A stretch of DNA of 64,000 bases from Microbacterium schleiferi (GCF_015565955.1 NZ_CP064760.1:2170001-2234000), one strand, 5' to 3'; shown: positions 20,979 to 30,252, counted from the first letter of the stretch. Program-made: numbers and translations. Notes: generated from the letters alone by a model not told the origin.

Positions 20979-21758
20979 ACAAACCAGTATCGCTCTCGAT
21001 CCTCACCGCGCAGCATCCACGGATGCCATCCGCGTCGCTGTGTCGACCGTGATTTTCACGGTCCGCCGCGCCCCCGGAGAGTCCTCCGCGCGACTGATGA
21101 TGCCGCTCGTGCGCCGGACTCGCGAACCCTACGAATGCCTCTGGGCGCTTCCCGGCGGCTGGCTCGACGCCGGTGAGGGCCTGGATGCCGCTGCCTCGCG
21201 CACCCTGGCCGAAACAACCGGACTCACGCCGAGCTACCTGGAGCAGCTCTACGCGTTCGGAGATGTCGACCGCTCCCCACCCGGGTCGTGTCGATCGTGT
21301 ACTGGGCGCTGCTTCGCGCTGACGACGTGGATGCCCAGCGGGCGGCGCACGAGGCGGCCGGCGATGCGCCCGAGAACGTCGCTTGGTTCGACGCGAACTC
21401 TCCGGGAGCCCTGGCCTTCGACCACAACGAGATCGTGTCGTACGCCCTGTGGCGGCTGCGCAACAAGGTCGGCTACAGCCGTATCGCCCACGGCCTGCTC
21501 TCCGAGCTGTTCACGTTGGCCGAGCTTCGCGAGGTGTACGAAGCGGTCCTCGATCGGCGCCTCGACCCCGCGAACTTCCGGCGTCAGGTCGAGAACTCCG
21601 GAAACCTCATCCCTACCGACCGGTTCCGCACCGGTAGCCATCGTCCCGCCCGCCTGTACCGCTATAACCAGGATGTCGAACTCGCCGACAGAGGTCCGCT
21701 AAACGCCCCTCGACGCGATGGCACGACGTTGCCCGCCCTCGAATCGAGCACCTCATGA
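20974..21758 (+). CDS. nrtR: NrtR-like Nudix-related regulator of NAD synthesis (frameshifted)
   Basis: About 261 residues after repair: an N-terminal Nudix fold and a C-terminal winged helix ('KVGYSRIAHGLLSELFTLAELREVYEAV', quoted in part). The Nudix box (GWLDAGEGLDAAASRTLAETTG) keeps the first Glu and Arg but has Thr for the catalytic Glu after Arg, as expected of a sensor rather than an enzyme. NrtR proteins repress NAD genes and sense ADP-ribose. The frame breaks at CCCC 21275-21278; one extra C restores 'SPTRVVSIVYWALLRADD'. The stop overlaps the nadA ATG, so it heads the nad operon. Confidence 0.85.
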
Positions 21759-23104
21759 CTGCTGTCAACATTGCCCTCACGCCGCGCCGTATCGATCCCT
21801 CGGTCGACCACGAGATCGCCGCCATCGTCACGGGCTCCGGTCAGGGCGAGACCTGCAATACCGACCTCGCTGCCGCGCCCTGGAGCTTCGACACGGTTCC
21901 CGGATACGGTCCGGGCGCCTCGGAGGGCGATGTCATCCCGACCGGGGCGCCCCGCCAAGGCGAGCTGCCGCGGGAGTACCGGGAGGCCGACGAAGCCGAG
22001 CTCGACGCGCGGATCACCGCCGCCAAAGCGACCCTGGGTGAGCGCGTCGTGGTGCTGGGGCACTTCTATCAGCGCGAAGAGGTCGTCCGGCACGCCGATT
22101 ACGTGGGCGACTCGTTCCAGCTCGCGAACGCCGCGAAGGCACGCACGGATGCCGAGGCCATCGTCTTCTGCGGGGTGCACTTCATGGCCGAAACCGCTGA
22201 TCTGCTCTCGGGACCCGATCAGGCGGTGATCCTGCCGAACCTTGCCGCGGGGTGCTCGATGGCCGACATGGCCTCGATCGACGAGGTCGAGCAGGCGTGG
22301 GAAGAACTCGCTGACGTCTACGGCGACCTCGACACCCCCGACGCCGAGGGGCTGCTGCCGGTCATCCCCGTCACCTATATGAACTCCTCCGCCGCCATCA
22401 AGGGGTTCGTCGGGCGCCACCACGGGATCGTGTGCACGTCCTCGAACGCCCGCACGGTGCTCGAGTGGGCCTTCGAGCGCGGCCGGCGGGTGCTGTTCTT
22501 CCCCGATCAGCACCTGGGCCGCAACACAGCAAAGGCGATGGGCGTGCCGCTCGAGCAGATGCCGATGTGGAACCCGCGCAAGCCCCTGGGCGGCAACGAT
22601 GACGCGACCCTCGAGGATGCCCGGGTCATCCTGTGGCACGGCTTCTGCTCGGTCCACCGCCGGTTCTCGGTGAGTCAGATCGACAAGGCCCGCGCCGAGC
22701 ACCCGGGTGTCCGCGTCATCGTGCACCCCGAGTGCCCCATGGAGGTCGTGGATGCGGCCGACGAAGCGGGCTCGACGGACTACATCCGCAAGGCCATCGA
22801 GGCGGCGACCGAGCCCACGACCTTCGCGATCGGCACCGAGGTCAACCTCGTGCAGCGGCTCGCGGCGGAGCATCCGCAGCACGAGATCTTCTGCCTCGAC
22901 CCGGTCGTGTGCCCCTGCTCGACGATGTACCGCATCCACCCCGGGTACCTCGCCTGGGTGCTCGAGTCGCTCGTGGCCGGCGAGGTCGTCAACCGCATCA
23001 CGGTGCCCGCCGATGTCGCCGACCCGGCCCGCGTGGCCCTGGAACGGATGCTGGCAGCCAAGCCGCCGGCAGCGCCCGCCGCCGCCTGGGAGCAGGCGTC
23101 ATGA
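21755..23104 (+). CDS. nadA: Quinolinate synthase
   Basis: 449 residues; condenses iminoaspartate with dihydroxyacetone phosphate to quinolinate using a [4Fe-4S] cluster. The conserved cysteines lie in 'IVFCGVHFMAETA', 'LAAGCSMADM' and 'DPVVCPCSTMYRIHP'; the family regions VVLGHFYQREEVV and 'YMNSSAAIKGF' are present. The N-terminal extension of about 60 residues is common in actinobacterial NadA. It overlaps the regulator gene and nadB by 4 bases each. With nadB and nadC it forms the de novo NAD route from aspartate. Confidence 0.96.
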   Translation: MTAVNIALTPRRIDPSVDHEIAAIVTGSGQGETCNTDLAAAPWSFDTVPGYGPGASEGDVIPTGAPRQGELPREYREADEAELDARITAAKATLGERVVVLGHFYQREEVVRHADYVGDSFQLANAAKARTDAEAIVFCGVHFMAETADLLSGPDQAVILPNLAAGCSMADMASIDEVEQAWEELADVYGDLDTPDAEGLLPVIPVTYMNSSAAIKGFVGRHHGIVCTSSNARTVLEWAFERGRRVLFFPDQHLGRNTAKAMGVPLEQMPMWNPRKPLGGNDDATLEDARVILWHGFCSVHRRFSVSQIDKARAEHPGVRVIVHPECPMEVVDAADEAGSTDYIRKAIEAATEPTTFAIGTEVNLVQRLAAEHPQHEIFCLDPVVCPCSTMYRIHPGYLAWVLESLVAGEVVNRITVPADVADPARVALERMLAAKPPAAPAAAWEQAS

Positions 23105-24660
23105 CATCCGCGCCGCGGGTGATCGTCGTCGGCAGCGGCATCGCGGGCCTGACCGTGGCCCTCCACGCCGCCGACCGCGGCTGCAGCGTGACTGTCGTGA
23201 CCAAAGATGTGCTGGAGCACGCCAACACCCGCTACGCGCAGGGCGGGATCGCGGGAGTCATGTTCGCCGATGACCGCGTCGAAGACCACATCCGCGACAC
23301 CCTCGTCGCCGGAGCCGGGCTCAGCGACGAGGCAGCCGTGCGTGTCCTGGCCACCGAAGGCCCAGCGCGGATCCGCGAACTGGTCGCGCTCGGGGTCGCG
23401 TTCGATCGGGACGAACACGGGGAGTTCCGAAAGGGGCTCGAGGCAGCGCACTCCTATCCCCGCATCCTGCACTCGGGTGGCGACGCCACGGGAACCGAGA
23501 TCGAGCGCGCGCTCGTCGCGGCCGTGCGCGCGACGGCGGCGACGGTCATCGAGCACGCGTTCCTTGTCGACCTGCTCGTCGAGAACGCGCGCGTGAGCGG
23601 CATCCGCATCCTGCGGGACGAGCGCGACGGTCACGCCGGCACGCTCGAGACGCTGCAAGCGGATGCTGTCGTGCTGGCCACCGGCGGAATCGGCGAGCTG
23701 TTCGCGCACTCGACCAATCCCGCCGTTGCCACCGGCGACGGCATCGCCGCGGCGATTCGGGCCGGAGCCGCCGTCGCCGACCTCGAGTTCGTGCAGTTTC
23801 ACCCGACCGTGCTCGCCGCGGGCGACGCGTTCCTGGTCTCCGAAGCGGTGCGCGGCGAAGGCGCCACCCTCATCGACGAGGAGGGCCATCGGTTCGTGTT
23901 CGATGACCACCCCGACGGCGAACTCGCGCCGCGGGATGTTGTCGCCCGCGCGATCGCGCGCGTCATGCGGCAGCAGGACGGCCGTCCCGTGCTGCTGGAT
24001 GCCACGGCCATCCCGGCGACGGATGCCGATGCCCGCGCCGCGTGGCTGCATGAAAGGTTTCCGACGATCGACGCGGCAATGGCTGACCGGGGCCTCGACT
24101 GGGCTCGGACTCCGGTGCCGGTCACTCCGGCCGCCCACTACCTCATGGGCGGCATCGTGACCGACCTCGATGGGCGCTCCTCGCTCGCCGGTCTGTACGC
24201 CGTGGGTGAGACGGCCCGCACCGGGGTGCACGGGGCCAATCGGCTCGCCTCGAACTCGCTTCTGGAGGGCGCCGTGTTCGGAGCGCGCGCCGGGGACGCG
24301 CTGGCAATGGATTCCGCATCCGGCGTGTGGCCCGTGCTCCCGCACCACGACGGCGGGTTCGATCGCGACGTCGACACCGCCGGAGACGCAGGAGCGCCGC
24401 ACCCAGCCTTCACGCGCGCCGCCCTGCAGAACCTCATGTGGGAGAACGCCTCGCTGGTGCGGGATGAGGCGGGCCTGGCCCGTGCCGCGGGGGTCATCGC
24501 CGCCTGGCGGGCGCACGAGCGCACACCGCACAGCGAACGTGCGTACGAGGACGAGAATCTGCTGCTGGTGGCAGAGCACGTCGTCGCTGCTGCCCGGGCG
24601 CGAACGATCTCGGCCGGCGCTCACTTCCGGCGCGACGCCGAGCTCGCGGCGGTGCGCTGA
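23101..24660 (+). CDS. nadB: L-aspartate oxidase
   Basis: 519 residues; oxidises L-aspartate to iminoaspartate with FAD and delivers it to NadA. The Rossmann motif GSGIAGLTVAL is at the N-terminus. The succinate dehydrogenase/fumarate reductase family pieces 'RYAQGGIAGVMF', 'LATGGIGELFAHSTNP', 'EFVQFHPT' and 'GVHGANRLASNSLLEG' follow. The ATG at 23101 overlaps the nadA stop codon. The C-terminal helical domain is complete, and the stop overlaps the nadC start (TGATG). Confidence 0.96.
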   Translation: MTSAPRVIVVGSGIAGLTVALHAADRGCSVTVVTKDVLEHANTRYAQGGIAGVMFADDRVEDHIRDTLVAGAGLSDEAAVRVLATEGPARIRELVALGVAFDRDEHGEFRKGLEAAHSYPRILHSGGDATGTEIERALVAAVRATAATVIEHAFLVDLLVENARVSGIRILRDERDGHAGTLETLQADAVVLATGGIGELFAHSTNPAVATGDGIAAAIRAGAAVADLEFVQFHPTVLAAGDAFLVSEAVRGEGATLIDEEGHRFVFDDHPDGELAPRDVVARAIARVMRQQDGRPVLLDATAIPATDADARAAWLHERFPTIDAAMADRGLDWARTPVPVTPAAHYLMGGIVTDLDGRSSLAGLYAVGETARTGVHGANRLASNSLLEGAVFGARAGDALAMDSASGVWPVLPHHDGGFDRDVDTAGDAGAPHPAFTRAALQNLMWENASLVRDEAGLARAAGVIAAWRAHERTPHSERAYEDENLLLVAEHVVAAARARTISAGAHFRRDAELAAVR

Positions 24661-25529
24661 TGCTGACCCGAACCGAGATCGACCGTGTCGTCGCCGCGGC
24701 CCTGGCCGAGGACGCGCCGTGGGGTGACGTGACCGCGGAAGCGTTCGTGCCGGCATCCGCGCGGGCCCAGGCAGACCTCGTCGCCCGGGAGCCCGGCGTC
24801 TTCAGCGGCGGCGACGTATTCGCCACCGCGTTCTGGCTGACCGACCCCGCGATTGCCGTGACGGTTCACCTCGCCGACGGCGACACCTTCGCGGCGGGCG
24901 ATGTCATCGCGAGCGTCGACGGACCCGCCCGCGGCGTGCTCACCGCCGAGCGGGTCGGACTCAACTTCGCCCAGCGAATGTCGGGCATCGCCACCCTGAC
25001 CTCTCGCTACGTCGCCGCTGTTGCCGACACTGGCGCGCGCATCGCCGACACCCGCAAGACCACCCCCGGTCTGCGGGCGCTCGAGCGCCACGCGGTGAGA
25101 AGCGGCGGCGGCCACAACCACCGGCATTCCCTCTCGGATGCCGTCATGGTCAAGGACAACCATCTCGCCGTGCTGACCGCATCCGGCGCCTCCATCACCG
25201 ACGCACTGCGCACCGGTGTCGCGAGCCTCCCCCACACGATGCGCGTCGAGGTGGAAGTCGACAGGGTCGATCAGATCCCCGCGGTGCTCGCCGCTGGCGT
25301 CGACATCATCATGCTCGACAACTTCTCGCTCGACGAGCTGCGGGCGGGGGTCGACCTCATCGCGGGCAAGGCGGTCGTCGAGGCATCCGGGGGCGTGTCC
25401 CTGGAGACTGTCGGCGCGATCGCCGCAACCGGCGTCGACGTTGTCTCGGTCGGCGCGTTGACCCATTCCGCCCGCGCGATCGACCTGGGCCTCGACATCC
25501 GAATCGATCTCGAGGCGCCACGGACGTGA
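24660..25529 (+). CDS. nadC: Nicotinate-nucleotide pyrophosphorylase (quinolinate phosphoribosyltransferase)
   Basis: 289 residues, the usual length. It converts quinolinate and PRPP to nicotinate mononucleotide. Family signatures are 'NFAQRMSGIAT', 'DTRKTTPGLRALER', 'VMVKDNHLAV' and the C-terminal 'EASGGVSLETVGAIA', covering PRPP and quinolinate contacts. It shares one base with the nadB stop and four with the next gene, so the nad genes form one translationally linked unit. Confidence 0.97.
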   Translation: MLTRTEIDRVVAAALAEDAPWGDVTAEAFVPASARAQADLVAREPGVFSGGDVFATAFWLTDPAIAVTVHLADGDTFAAGDVIASVDGPARGVLTAERVGLNFAQRMSGIATLTSRYVAAVADTGARIADTRKTTPGLRALERHAVRSGGGHNHRHSLSDAVMVKDNHLAVLTASGASITDALRTGVASLPHTMRVEVEVDRVDQIPAVLAAGVDIIMLDNFSLDELRAGVDLIAGKAVVEASGGVSLETVGAIAATGVDVVSVGALTHSARAIDLGLDIRIDLEAPRT

Positions 25530-26668
25530 GCTTTCGGTACCTCGACAATGCGGCGACAACGCCGGTGCGCCGGGAGGTGCTCGAGGCCATGACGCCCTAC
25601 CTCACGTCCCACTTCGGCAATCCGTCCAGTCATCACTCCGTCGGCGAGCACGCGGCGCGGGCTCTCGCTGACGCACGAGCACGCGTCGCGGCGGTGCTCG
25701 GCATGCGCCCCTCCGATGTGATCTTCACCTCGGGGGCTACCGAAGCCAACAATCTCGCGATCAAGGGCGTCTCGATCGCCGCCCAGCAGCGGCGCGGCGC
25801 ACGCCACATCGTGACAACCGCTATCGAGCACGAATCGGTGTTGGCATCGGTTGACTACCTCGTCCGGATCCACGGATTCGAGGCGAGCATCCTCCCCGTC
25901 GACCGTGTCGGACGGGTCGATCCGGATGCCGTGGCCGCCGCTGTCCGCGCCGACACCGCGAGCGCCAGCATCGGCTATGCCAACAACGAGATCGGCACGA
26001 TTCAGGATGTCGCGGGCATCGCCGCGGCACTCGCCGGCCGAGTCCCGCTGCATCTGGATGCCGTGCAGGCTGCCGGATGGCTTCCCCTGAGCGACACCGG
26101 CGCCGACGCGCTGTCGATTGCCGGTCACAAGATCGGCGCGCCCAAGGGCATCGGTGCCCTCGGCATCCGGTCTCGGATCCCCCTCGAACCCGTCATCCAC
26201 GGCGGCGGTCAGGAGCGGGAGCGACGCAGCGGCACCGAGAACGTCGCCGGCGCCGTCGGGCTCGCGCGCGCCGTCGAACTCGCCGAGGCCGACCGCGTGG
26301 ATGCCGCGGCGCGCGTGTCTGCGATGCGTGACGAGCTCATCGCGGGTGTCCTCGATCGCGTCCCGACGGCGCGCCTCACGGGAGATCCGACTCATCGCCT
26401 GCCCGGGACGGCGAGCTTCACCTTCGCGGGTGTGGGGGGCGAGACCGTGCTTCTCGAGCTCGAGCGGCGCGGGATCATCACCTCGAGTGGCTCAGCGTGC
26501 GCGGCCGGGAGCGACGAAGCCTCGCACGTTCTCCTCGCTCTCGGCGTGGACGCCGACGAGGCTCGGACGGCGGTGCGGATCACCCTCGGTCACAGCGCCG
26601 AGGGATCGGTGGAGCCGATCGTCGAGGCGGTCGAGGCTGCGGTCACCGCCGTAGTATCCGGGGTATGA
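25526..26668 (+). CDS. Cysteine desulfurase (NifS/IscS family)
   Basis: 380 residues. The PLP lysine is K202 in 'SIAGHKIGAPKG', and the persulfide-forming cysteine is C325 in 'SSGSACAAGSDEASH', so the catalytic set is complete. The GTG start overlaps the nadC stop. Co-transcription with nadA suggests it supplies sulfur for the NadA iron-sulfur cluster, as NifS encoded beside the nad genes does in Bacillus; that role is inferred from position. It could also serve thiolation or general cluster assembly. Confidence 0.92.
   Translation: MSFRYLDNAATTPVRREVLEAMTPYLTSHFGNPSSHHSVGEHAARALADARARVAAVLGMRPSDVIFTSGATEANNLAIKGVSIAAQQRRGARHIVTTAIEHESVLASVDYLVRIHGFEASILPVDRVGRVDPDAVAAAVRADTASASIGYANNEIGTIQDVAGIAAALAGRVPLHLDAVQAAGWLPLSDTGADALSIAGHKIGAPKGIGALGIRSRIPLEPVIHGGGQERERRSGTENVAGAVGLARAVELAEADRVDAAARVSAMRDELIAGVLDRVPTARLTGDPTHRLPGTASFTFAGVGGETVLLELERRGIITSSGSACAAGSDEASHVLLALGVDADEARTAVRITLGHSAEGSVEPIVEAVEAAVTAVVSGV
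26652..26657 (+). promoter_or_regulatory. -10 element inside the cysteine desulfurase gene
   Basis: TAGTAT lies 7 nt before the ATG of the glycosyltransferase gene. It could give a separate leaderless transcript besides read-through from the nad operon. Confidence 0.4.
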
Positions 26669-27570
26669 CCCAGCCGGCGATCACCGTCATCGTGCCGGGC
26701 TTGGATGTCGCCCCGTACGTCCCCGACGCGCTGGCCTCGCTGCGGAACCAGACGCGTGAGGACTGGGTGGCCCTTCTCGTCGACGACGGTTCCACCGACA
26801 GCACCGGGGATCTGTTCGAAGAGGCTGCGGCACGTGATGAGCGATTCCGTGTGCTGCGTCAGCCGCGCACGCGGGGCCTGGGCGCTGCCCGCAACGCCGG
26901 ACTCGATCTGGTGACGACACCCTTCGTCGGATTCCTCGACGCCGACGACGAGTTCACCCCGTGGGCACTGGAGCGTCTGGTCGGCACTCTCGAGCGCACC
27001 GGGAGCGATGTCGTGATCGGCGCGTACACACGGCTGCGTCCGCAACCCGATGGCACGTACCAGGAAGGCGTTGTGCAGCCCTGGGTTGCCGCGGCGACCG
27101 CACCCGAGCGCCACAGGGTCCGGCTAGACGAGCATCCGGCGGCGACGGGAAGCATCGTCGCGTGGGCAAAGGTGAGCCGGGCACGGTTGTGGGATGAGCT
27201 CCGCTTCCCCGAAGGGCATCTCTACGAGGACCAGGTCGTCGCGCAGCAGATGCTGGTTGCGGCATCGGCCTTCGACACGATCCCCGATGTCGTCGTGCGC
27301 TGGCGGATGCGCCCCGACGGGACCTCGATCACGCAGCGCGAGTCCGAGGTCGCGGTGCTCCGGGACTGCCTGGACGCGATGGCCGCGGGCCTCGAGGTGC
27401 TCACGGGGCATGCCGATGCACGTCGTGCCCGCGTCGAGCTCATCCGGGCGATGGATCTGCCGCGGCTTCACGCACTCGCCACGGGCAATCCCGATCCGGA
27501 GTACGGGGCGCTGCTGGCAGCCTTCGAGGCACGCGTGGACGCGCTGGCGCTCGAGCGCTCTGACGCCTGA
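26665..27570 (+). CDS. Glycosyltransferase family 2
   Basis: 301 residues with the GT-A fold of family 2: 'ITVIVPGLDVAPYV' at the N-terminus, the nucleotide-binding 'LLVDDGSTDSTGDLF', 'PRTRGLGAARNAGLD', and the metal-binding DADDEF. The second half ('LYEDQVVAQQML', then 'WRMRPDGTSIT') contains the conserved ED acceptor-site motif. No membrane segments are evident. It probably acts on a cell-surface glycan or teichoic-acid-type polymer; the substrate is unknown. It overlaps the desulfurase stop by 4 bases, an odd partner for NAD genes. Confidence 0.88.
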   Translation: MTQPAITVIVPGLDVAPYVPDALASLRNQTREDWVALLVDDGSTDSTGDLFEEAAARDERFRVLRQPRTRGLGAARNAGLDLVTTPFVGFLDADDEFTPWALERLVGTLERTGSDVVIGAYTRLRPQPDGTYQEGVVQPWVAAATAPERHRVRLDEHPAATGSIVAWAKVSRARLWDELRFPEGHLYEDQVVAQQMLVAASAFDTIPDVVVRWRMRPDGTSITQRESEVAVLRDCLDAMAAGLEVLTGHADARRARVELIRAMDLPRLHALATGNPDPEYGALLAAFEARVDALALERSDA

Positions 27571-27591
27571 CGCGCGCTACCGGGCGTCAGG
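27566..27591. terminator. Bidirectional hairpin between convergent genes
   Basis: CCTGACGC and its perfect complement GCGTCAGG around a 10-base loop. It overlaps the stop codons of the convergent glycosyltransferase and DUF2461 genes and can serve both strands. Confidence 0.5.
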
Positions 27592-28221
27592 GTCGGTGGC
27601 GATGGTGGTGTGCAACCAATCGCACCACACCGATACGACGTGCCACGCGGCGCGGATCTCATCGAGAGCGACCGGTGTCCACATCCACTCATCCGGCTGC
27701 TCCTCCCGCCCGACCGCGAGATGACGAAGCCGCAAGAGCTCGATGCGGGGGTGGTCTGTCGCAAATCCCCGCGGCGCGGTGCGCAACGCGTTCTCGCGCA
27801 TCGGTTCGAAACCCGCGGCGCGGACCTCGGCGAGCGTGGCCTCCAGGTCGGGGGCCGTGCGCGGATCATCGACGAGGGACCGAAACGCCGCCAGCCGCGC
27901 CGGCGAAGGTTGATACATCCCGCCCCCGATCAGCAGGCCGGATGCCGACAGCTGCAGGTAGTGAGCAGCGGATGCGCGGGTCACGAGACCGATCTGGAGC
28001 TTGTAGGGCGACTTGTCGGCGCTGAAGCGGACGTCGCGATACGGACGGAAGATCTTGACGGGTCCGAACTCGGGCTCGAGCTGCTCGGCGAGCGCTTCGA
28101 ACGGGCCCGCGACGTTGGTGTCGTACCGGGCCTTGTTGGTCTGCCACCAGTCCTTGGTGTTGTGGACCGCCAGCTCGTCGAAGAAGGCCAGGGCGTCGGG
28201 ATTCAGGCCGTCGAAGCTCAC
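27577..28221 (-). CDS. DUF2461 domain protein
   Basis: 214 residues forming one DUF2461 domain: 'FFDELAVHNTKDWWQTNKARY', then 'IFRPYRDVRFSADKSPYK' and 'LIGGGMYQPSPARLAAFR' (quoted in parts). The family is widespread in bacteria and fungi but has no settled biochemical function. No signal or membrane segment is visible. The start is a GTG at 28221. It converges with the glycosyltransferase gene and diverges from the small acidic gene next to it. Confidence 0.9.
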   Translation of the reverse strand: MSFDGLNPDALAFFDELAVHNTKDWWQTNKARYDTNVAGPFEALAEQLEPEFGPVKIFRPYRDVRFSADKSPYKLQIGLVTRASAAHYLQLSASGLLIGGGMYQPSPARLAAFRSLVDDPRTAPDLEATLAEVRAAGFEPMRENALRTAPRGFATDHPRIELLRLRHLAVGREEQPDEWMWTPVALDEIRAAWHVVSVWCDWLHTTIATDPDAR

Positions 28222-28253
28222 GCCTGGAGCATAACGCCGGCCGGTGACACCGG

Positions 28254-28259
28254 TAAGGT
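28254..28259 (+). promoter_or_regulatory. -10 element for small acidic protein gene
   Basis: TAAGGT lies 6 nt before the ATG at 28266. This favours that ATG over the GTG at 28260, which would directly abut the hexamer. Confidence 0.5.
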
Positions 28260-28265
28260 GTGAGC

Positions 28266-28475
28266 ATGACTGCGAACGATGGCGCTGGCACGGAACGCGA
28301 GAATCTCGACGCCCTTCGCAAGGAGATCGACGACCTGAAGTCGATCCCCGAGGAGCAGCTCATCTCCCCGACACCGGCCGATCTTCTCGAAGAAGAGCCC
28401 ACGCCGCATCCGACCAACGCGATCGGGTCCGAGCAGTGGGACAAGTCGGTGGACGAAGAGACCCTCGACGACTGA
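28266..28475 (+). CDS. Small acidic hypothetical protein
   Basis: 69 residues, very acidic (many Glu/Asp), with a short amphipathic helix 'NLDALRKEIDDLKSIPEEQL' and a Pro-rich middle. No membrane segment and no cysteine. I do not recognise a family, though short acidic proteins of this style occur next to DUF2461 in related genomes as far as I recall. The coding signal (third-position G/C, a promoter at the expected distance, and a hairpin downstream) supports a real gene. Confidence 0.65.
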   Translation: MTANDGAGTERENLDALRKEIDDLKSIPEEQLISPTPADLLEEEPTPHPTNAIGSEQWDKSVDEETLDD

Positions 28476-28507
28476 TCGCATCCCCCGAGCGACCCGGCCC
28501 GACAAAA

Positions 28508-28525
28508 TCCCGACGTCGGTCGGGA
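28508..28525 (+). terminator. Hairpin after small acidic gene
   Basis: TCCCGAC and GTCGGGA form a perfect 7-bp stem around GTCG, 33 bases after the stop codon of the small acidic gene and before the MFS gene. Confidence 0.5.
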
Positions 28526-28654
28526 ATCGAACGTCGGCTGCCGCGGTTATCGTAATGGTCGCCACCCCGCGTGGCTCGATTGCGCCTGGCCTCCCAGCAC
28601 ATCCCCATGGATTTCGCCGGTGGTGGCTCGCGCCCCGATAGTGAGGAACCGCCC

Positions 28655-30196
28655 GTGGCAGCGATCAACGCGAACCCGCAGACAGGCTCGATCCCGACGG
28701 TCGTTTCGGATGCGAGGCCCGCTGCGAGTCGAGGAATGCAGCTGAGCCCCGCAGAGAACCGGATCATCTGGCTCCTGCTCTCGGCAGCGTTCGTCGCGAT
28801 CCTGAACGAGACGACCATGGGTGTGGCGATCCCGCGTCTCATCGTCGATCTCGGCATCACCGCGGTCGCTGCACAGTGGTTGACGACCGCGTTCATGTTG
28901 ACGATGGCCGTCGTCATCCCGATCAGCGGGTTCCTGTTGCAGCGCTTCACGACCCGCCAGGTCTTCCTGGCGGCGATGACGCTCTTCTCGACGGGTACCG
29001 CCGTGGCGTTCATCGCACCCGGCTTCGAGATCCTTCTCGTCGCGCGCGTCATCCAGGCATCGGGCACCGCGATCATGATGCCTCTGCTGATGACAACCCT
29101 CATGACCATCGTTCCGCCGCACGCGCGCGGTCGGATGATGGGCCGGGTCAGCATCGTCATCGCGCTCGCTCCGGCGATCGGCCCCTCGCTGTCGGGACTC
29201 ATCCTCGACTCCCTCGGCTGGCACTGGATCTTCGGAATCGTGCTCCCGATCGCGATCGCGGCGCTCGTGGCCGGGGCGATCTGGATCCGCAACCTTGGTG
29301 AACCCACCCGCGCACCGATCGACGTGCTCTCGGTCATCCTCTCGGCGTTCGGGTTCGGTGGCCTCGTGTACGGGCTCAGCCAGATCGGCGGCGCGGCAAG
29401 TCACGGCGGCGGCGAGGCGGATGCCGCCGCCGGCGCCGGCTCCACGATGACCCTCGTGACTGCCATTGCGATCGGGATCGTCGCGCTCGCGCTGTTCGTC
29501 TGGCGCCAGCTGGTGCTGCAACGCAAGGACGACGCCCTGATGGACCTTCGCGTGTTCCGTTCGGCCAACTTCTCCCTGTCGATCGCCCAGATGGGGATTC
29601 TGTCGATGGCGTTCTTCGGCGCGATCACCGTGCTCCCCCTGTACCTCAGCCAGGCTGTCGGGGCCACAGCGCTCGAGAGCGGGCTCCTGCTGCTGCCGGG
29701 GTCACTCGCGATGGGCTTCGCCGGCCCGATCGTGGGCCGCATCTACGATGCATCCGGCACACGGGTGCTTCTGGTTCCTGGCGCGATCCTGGCCGTTACG
29801 GCGCTGTGGGCGTACGCCAGCTACGGCGCCGACACCTCGATCTGGGTGATCCTCGTGACGCAGATCGTGCTGTCGCTCGGACTCGCGCTCTCGTTCACCC
29901 CGCTGTTCACGGCGTCGCTCGCGTCGCTCCAACCGCGTTTCTACTCCTACGGTTCCGCGGTCCTCGGTACGGTACAGCAGGTTGCCGGAGCGGCGGGCGT
30001 GGCCGTCATGGTCACGACGATGTCGGCGATCGCCGCCTCCGCCGTCGAAGCGGGGCTGCCGGCCAACGAGGCTGCCGCAGCCGGCGCGCGCGGGGCATTC
30101 ATGGTCTCGGCGATCGTGGCGCTCCCGATCCTCGTCGGTGCGTTCATCATTCGGAAGCCCGCCGACCAGCCCGAGGGTGTCGTTCCGGCGCACTGA
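28655..30196 (+). CDS. MFS drug exporter, DHA2 (14-TMS) family
   Basis: 513 residues with about 14 membrane segments. The DHA2 motifs are 'LNETTMGVAIPRLIVDL' in TM1, 'WLTTAFMLTMAVVIPISGFL', and motif C 'IALAPAIGPSLSGLILD' of proton-driven antiporters. The GTG at 28655 is chosen because GAGGA lies 9 bases upstream; the frame extends 28 codons further without a convincing start signal. Family members export drugs and antiseptics; the substrate cannot be predicted. No regulator gene is adjacent. Confidence 0.9.
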   Translation: MAAINANPQTGSIPTVVSDARPAASRGMQLSPAENRIIWLLLSAAFVAILNETTMGVAIPRLIVDLGITAVAAQWLTTAFMLTMAVVIPISGFLLQRFTTRQVFLAAMTLFSTGTAVAFIAPGFEILLVARVIQASGTAIMMPLLMTTLMTIVPPHARGRMMGRVSIVIALAPAIGPSLSGLILDSLGWHWIFGIVLPIAIAALVAGAIWIRNLGEPTRAPIDVLSVILSAFGFGGLVYGLSQIGGAASHGGGEADAAAGAGSTMTLVTAIAIGIVALALFVWRQLVLQRKDDALMDLRVFRSANFSLSIAQMGILSMAFFGAITVLPLYLSQAVGATALESGLLLLPGSLAMGFAGPIVGRIYDASGTRVLLVPGAILAVTALWAYASYGADTSIWVILVTQIVLSLGLALSFTPLFTASLASLQPRFYSYGSAVLGTVQQVAGAAGVAVMVTTMSAIAASAVEAGLPANEAAAAGARGAFMVSAIVALPILVGAFIIRKPADQPEGVVPAH

Positions 30197-30221
30197 TCGG
30201 TAGCGAGCGGATCGGTCCCGT

Positions 30222-30252
30222 GCAACCCCCTGTCGATACCGGCCGGGGTTGC
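30222..30252 (+). terminator. Hairpin after MFS gene
   Basis: GCAACCCC pairs with GGGGTTGC (8 bp) around a 15-base loop, 26 bases after the stop codon and before the next ribosome binding site. Confidence 0.5.

Noticed and set aside
22780..24756. 658-codon open frame antisense to nadA/nadB
   Set aside because: Arg/Gly/His-rich composition without domains; mirrors the third-position bias of nadB.
28508..28550. tRNA T-arm-like sequence GTTCGATTCCCGACC on the minus strand
   Set aside because: No acceptor, D or anticodon stems can be formed around it; it belongs to the hairpin after the small acidic gene.
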